Assembly: GCA_012036375.1 (NCBI GenBank)
Contig: JAAUOI010000123.1
Coordinates: 1-8,135, forward strand
DNA: 8,135 bases
Direction: 5' to 3'
Source of the DNA: Allobrachymonas sp.
GTDB lineage: Bacteria; Pseudomonadota; Gammaproteobacteria; Burkholderiales; Burkholderiaceae_C
Shown here: in pieces, positions 5,686-8,135 of the stretch
Layout of the letters: each line of letters opens with the position of its first letter
Position numbering within the stretch: the stretch's first letter is position 1
The notes under the pieces: model-generated
Told to the model about the DNA's origin: nothing
What the model saw: only the letters and a program-made list of their open reading frames with translations
Database searches by the model: none
Position numbers and translations under genes: made by a program

Positions 5686-5804
5686 GGTCAGGGTTTTAAA
5701 ATTTAGGGCTTGGCATCAGATTCCGTCATCACTCAGACACATTCCCCGCACAACAAGTGCCCGAGCCATGACGAAATCTGATTTTTAACCTCTGGAGCTA
5801 AATT
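5686..5804. promoter_or_regulatory. Divergent modA/pckG regulatory region
   Basis: This is the core of the 149-base region separating the modA and pckG start codons. Around 5694-5704 an A/T-rich block (TTTTAAAATTT) could supply -10 elements in either direction, but I see no convincing -35 boxes. The pckG side holds a long inverted repeat (entered separately). The pckG Shine-Dalgarno sequence TGGAG (5793-5797) sits 7 bases before its ATG. Confidence 0.45.
5715..5786 (+). promoter_or_regulatory. Leader inverted repeat before pckG, attenuator- or operator-like
   Basis: ATCAGATTCCGTCAT (5715-5729) and ATGACGAAATCTGAT (5768-5782) are complementary at 14 of 15 positions across a 38-base loop. CACT/AGTG (5730-5733 with 5756-5759) can extend the stem. 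The right arm runs directly into five T (5782-5786), 6 bases before the ribosome binding site of pckG. As RNA this resembles an intrinsic terminator in the leader. As DNA it could be two copies of a 15-bp operator half. A partly competing pairing exists between GGGCTTGGCA and TGCCCGAGCC. Confidence 0.5.
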
Positions 5805-7706
5805 ATGAACGCACCCGTGATGCAGGGTCTCGACACCGTGTACGACCTCAAGCTGGGGACACCGAGCTACGTCAAAAATGCCAAGCTGATTGCTTGGGTC
5901 GCCGACATGGCCGCGCTGTGCAAGCCCGCCGCGATTCATTGGTGCGATGGCAGCCAGGCGGAATACGATGCGCTGTGCCAGCAATTGGTCGAGGCTGGCA
6001 CGTTCAAGAAACTCAATCCCGCTAAGCGCCCCGGCTCTTTCCTCGCATGGAGCGATCCGTCTGACGTCGCTCGTGTGGAAGACCGCACCTACATTTGCAG
6101 CGCGAAAAAAGAAGACGCGGGCTCGACGAACAACTGGGCAGCGCCAGCCGAAATGCGCGCCAAGCTTCAAGGCGGAGCCAACGAGCGTGGCCTTTTCGAC
6201 GGCTGCATGAAGGGCCGCACGATGTATGTCGTGCCCTTCTCGATGGGGCCACTCGGCTCAGACATCGCCCACATCGGCATCGAACTCTCAGACAGCCCGT
6301 ATGTCGCCGTCAACATGCGCATCATGACGCGCATGGGCAAAGCCGTGTACGACGTGATCGGCGTGGAAGGCGATTTCGTGCCTTGCGTGCATACAGTCGG
6401 CGCACCCTTGCAAGCCGGTCAACAAGACGTGAGCTGGCCTTGCAACAAGACGAAGTACATCGTTCATTACCCCGAAACCCGCGAAATCTGGAGCTATGGC
6501 TCAGGCTATGGCGGCAATGCCCTGCTCGGCAAAAAATGCTTCGCGCTGCGCATTGCTTCGACGATGGGCAGAGACCAGGGTTGGCTCGCTGAGCACATGC
6601 TCATCCTCGGCGTAACCAATCCTCAAGGCAAAAAATACCACGTCGCGGCTGCATTCCCCAGCGCCTGCGGAAAAACCAATTTCGCCATGCTCATCCCGCC
6701 CGCAGGCTTCGACGGCTGGAAAGTCACCACCATTGGCGACGACATCGCTTGGATCAAACCGCAAGCTGACGGCACGCTCAGAGCCATCAACCCCGAAGCC
6801 GGCTACTTCGGCGTCGCCCCCGGCACGAACACGCTCACCAACCCGAACTGCATGGCCAGCTTAGATCGTGATGTGATCTACACCAACGTCGCACTCACCG
6901 ATGACGGCGATGTCTGGTGGGAGGGTATGGGCGATGCGCCAGCCCACGCCATTGACTGGCAGGGCAAAGACTGGACGCCCGCCATTGCGAAAGAAACCGG
7001 CGTGGATGGAAAGCCAAGGCTGGCCGCCCACCCCAACGCCCGCTTCACCGTCGCTGCAACCAACAACCCAGCGCTCGACAGCGCGTGGGACGATGCCAAA
7101 GGCGTCAAAATCGACGCCTTCCTCTTCGGCGGCCGCCGCTCCACCACCGTGCCATTGGTGACGGAAGCGCGTAACTGGACAGAAGGCGTTTACATGGCCG
7201 CAACGATGGGCTCTGAGACCACCGCCGCCGCCTTCGGCGCACAAGGCGTGGTGCGCCGCGACCCATTTGCCATGCTGCCCTTCATGGGCTACAACATGAG
7301 CGACTATTTCCAGCATTGGCTGAACCTCGGTGCCAAGCTCTCCGCTAGCGGCGCAGCGTTGCCAAAAATCTTCACGACCAACTGGTTTCGCAAAGGCGAA
7401 GATGGCAAATTCGTCTGGCCCGGCTATGGCGAAAACATGCGCGTGCTGAAGTGGATGATCGACCGCATCGAAGGCCAAGCTGCGGGTGTGGAACACATCT
7501 TAGGCGTGAGCCCGAAATACGAAGAGCTGAACTGGACAGGTTTGAATTTCACCCAAGAGCAGTTCACGAATGTGACAAGCATCGACAAAGCAGCATGGGT
7601 GGCCGAGCTGAAATTGCACGAAGAGCTCTTCACGCAATTGGCTTATCACTTGCCTGCTGAGTTGACGGCAACGAAGGCGACCTTAGAACAGCGCCTCGCA
7701 GCGTAA
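5805..7706 (+). CDS. pckG: Phosphoenolpyruvate carboxykinase (GTP)
   Basis: This cytosolic enzyme converts oxaloacetate and GTP to phosphoenolpyruvate, GDP and CO2, the entry step of gluconeogenesis from TCA-cycle carbon. At 633 residues it is close to the usual GTP-type length of about 600-620. Visible active-site elements are Arg94 (EDRTY), Tyr235 (YGSGYGG) and Lys244 with His264 as metal and substrate ligands. The P-loop is AFPSACGKTN (283-292) with its characteristic Cys288, followed by the metal-binding GDD (311-313), Arg413 in HPNARF and FGGRRS (441-446). The guanine pocket region has GYNMSDYFQHW and FVWPGYGEN (536-544). The ATG at 5805 has TGGAG 7 bases upstream. The gene is complete, with no frameshift, and appears monocistronic: modA diverges upstream and an intrinsic terminator follows within 40 bases of the stop. 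The leader hairpin suggests regulation of expression. Confidence 0.98.
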   Translation: MNAPVMQGLDTVYDLKLGTPSYVKNAKLIAWVADMAALCKPAAIHWCDGSQAEYDALCQQLVEAGTFKKLNPAKRPGSFLAWSDPSDVARVEDRTYICSAKKEDAGSTNNWAAPAEMRAKLQGGANERGLFDGCMKGRTMYVVPFSMGPLGSDIAHIGIELSDSPYVAVNMRIMTRMGKAVYDVIGVEGDFVPCVHTVGAPLQAGQQDVSWPCNKTKYIVHYPETREIWSYGSGYGGNALLGKKCFALRIASTMGRDQGWLAEHMLILGVTNPQGKKYHVAAAFPSACGKTNFAMLIPPAGFDGWKVTTIGDDIAWIKPQADGTLRAINPEAGYFGVAPGTNTLTNPNCMASLDRDVIYTNVALTDDGDVWWEGMGDAPAHAIDWQGKDWTPAIAKETGVDGKPRLAAHPNARFTVAATNNPALDSAWDDAKGVKIDAFLFGGRRSTTVPLVTEARNWTEGVYMAATMGSETTAAAFGAQGVVRRDPFAMLPFMGYNMSDYFQHWLNLGAKLSASGAALPKIFTTNWFRKGEDGKFVWPGYGENMRVLKWMIDRIEGQAAGVEHILGVSPKYEELNWTGLNFTQEQFTNVTSIDKAAWVAELKLHEELFTQLAYHLPAELTATKATLEQRLAA

Positions 7707-7745
7707 ATTTAAGGCCGTTTGGGCTGTTCGCCGGCGTATTTACTG

Positions 7746-7787
7746 CGCGGAGTGCTATTGAAATAATAGATCTCCGCGTTTTCTTTT
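7746..7787 (+). terminator. Intrinsic terminator of pckG
   Basis: The stem CGCGGAG/CTCCGCG (7746-7752 with 7772-7778) continues past a 2x2 internal loop into CTATT/AATAG (7755-7759 with 7765-7769) around a GAAAT loop. It is followed at once by TTTTCTTTT (7779-7787). It begins 40 bases after the pckG stop and points in the same direction, so it is a textbook Rho-independent terminator for that gene. Confidence 0.88.
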
Positions 7788-7799
7788 GGCAGAGCGGCC

Positions 7800-7950
7800 G
7801 CGAGCTGAGGCCGCCGCGCTTGGGGTATCTTGTGACGCGAATGTCCTCCGGCGGCGATCTGGCTTTATTTTTCTCTGTTGATTTGTTTTCGCCGCCTCCC
7901 CCAACATGGTAGCTTCACAAGACACCCCAACCACGTCGTCCTCAGCTCGC
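7800..7950 (+). repeat. Imperfect long palindromic repeat, copy A
   Basis: This 151-bp element folds on itself. GCGAGCTGAGG (7800-7810) pairs perfectly with 7940-7950. TTGGGGTATCTTGTGA (7820-7835) pairs with 7915-7930 at 15 of 16 positions, and GGCGGCGA (7850-7857) pairs perfectly with 7889-7896. The T-rich apical loop is 7858-7888. It starts 12 bases after the T run of the pckG terminator; a NotI-type palindrome GCGGCCGC lies at 7794-7801. It shares several blocks with copy B in inverted orientation, so it is a family repeat and not a local accident. It has no convincing coding frame. Its nature (REP/BIME-like, MITE-like or structured RNA) is undecided, and I cannot name a known family. Confidence 0.72.
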
Positions 7951-7973
7951 AGTCTGTCAGCTATTGACAAAAC

Positions 7974-8126
7974 TTGGTTCGCTAGTTATGCTCTGTTTGG
8001 CGGCAGTGATTTGGGTATTTCACGCAGCGAAATAAAGGGGGAGGCACGCGCGTAGCGCCAGCCGGCAGGACATTCGCGGAGTGAAATACCCGAAGCGCCA
8101 TGCCGCAAACAGAGCTGGCAAGCCAA
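7974..8126 (-). repeat. Imperfect long palindromic repeat, copy B (inverted relative to A)
   Basis: Here GCTCTGTTTG (7990-7999) pairs perfectly with 8106-8115 and GGGTATTTCAC (8013-8023) with 8081-8091. GCGAA (8027-8031) pairs with TTCGC (8073-8077). The outer TTGG...GCTAG (from 7974) matches CCAGC-type sequence and CCAA (8123-8126) with gaps. Read on the minus strand it carries the same blocks as copy A in the same order: GCGCTT-C-GGGTAT (8098-8086), CGCGAATGTCCT (8078-8067) and GCCTCCCCC (8045-8037). The segment between the last two is about 25 bases shorter than in A. The window ends 9 bases beyond the last paired base, so the outer limit is open. Confidence 0.7.
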
Positions 8127-8135
8127 CGAAAGTAC

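Noticed and set aside
6861..7496. 211-codon open frame antisense to pckG
   Set aside because: The pckG frame has all its catalytic motifs; the His/Gly-rich antisense frame is a by-product of GC-rich codons.
7755..7970. 71-codon minus-strand frame after pckG
   Set aside because: It runs through the pckG terminator and the whole of palindrome A, so its sequence is explained by the repeat; low-complexity Arg/Lys/Ala composition.
3220..8111. ATGCCGCAAAC occurs at 3220-3230 and 8100-8110
   Set aside because: An isolated 11-base match with no similarity on either side; probably chance.
1..8135. CRISPR array, tRNA, rRNA or insertion-sequence transposase
   Set aside because: I saw no regularly spaced direct repeats, no cloverleaf with a CCA-like end and no transposase motifs on either strand.

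Overview
The window reads as chromosomal DNA of a mesophilic betaproteobacterium, most likely of the order Burkholderiales and possibly a Comamonadaceae-type aquatic genus. The basis is moderate GC content, a GTP-type PEP carboxykinase, a Xanthomonas/Burkholderiales-style ModA, a two-membrane-segment TAXI protein and short BLUF proteins. The genus is an inference from protein style, not a database match.

Left part (317-3029, all on the minus strand, transcribed right to left): a Crp/Fnr-family regulator comes first. It is followed by a compact cluster in which two short BLUF blue-light sensor proteins flank an unrecognised protein. That middle gene is split between two frames at a run of five A on the coding strand, so it is either frameshifted or carries a sequencing error. 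The two BLUF proteins are paralogues, because they share the flavin-binding domain and also a C-terminal tail motif. An A/T-centred dyad lies beside a TATAAA box upstream of the cluster, and a second dyad of the same geometry lies upstream of the regulator.

Middle (3030-5655): a roughly 500-base gap holds a 26-codon reading frame with an unusually good Shine-Dalgarno sequence. Then comes a plus-strand TAXI-type TRAP solute-binding protein with membrane segments at both ends and a coiled cytoplasmic tail. It converges on a minus-strand modA gene, and the two stop codons overlap by 4 bases. Neither binding protein has its usual membrane partners in the window.

Right part (5656-8135): modA and pckG diverge from a 149-base intergenic region. 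It contains a 15-base inverted repeat followed by five T just before the pckG ribosome binding site, which looks like a leader hairpin. pckG (GTP-dependent PEP carboxykinase, gluconeogenesis) is intact and ends at a good intrinsic terminator. Beyond it lie two imperfect palindromes of about 150 bp, placed head to head. They share several sequence blocks, so they are two copies of one non-coding repeat family. This is the most unusual structure in the window, together with the BLUF-unknown-BLUF cluster.
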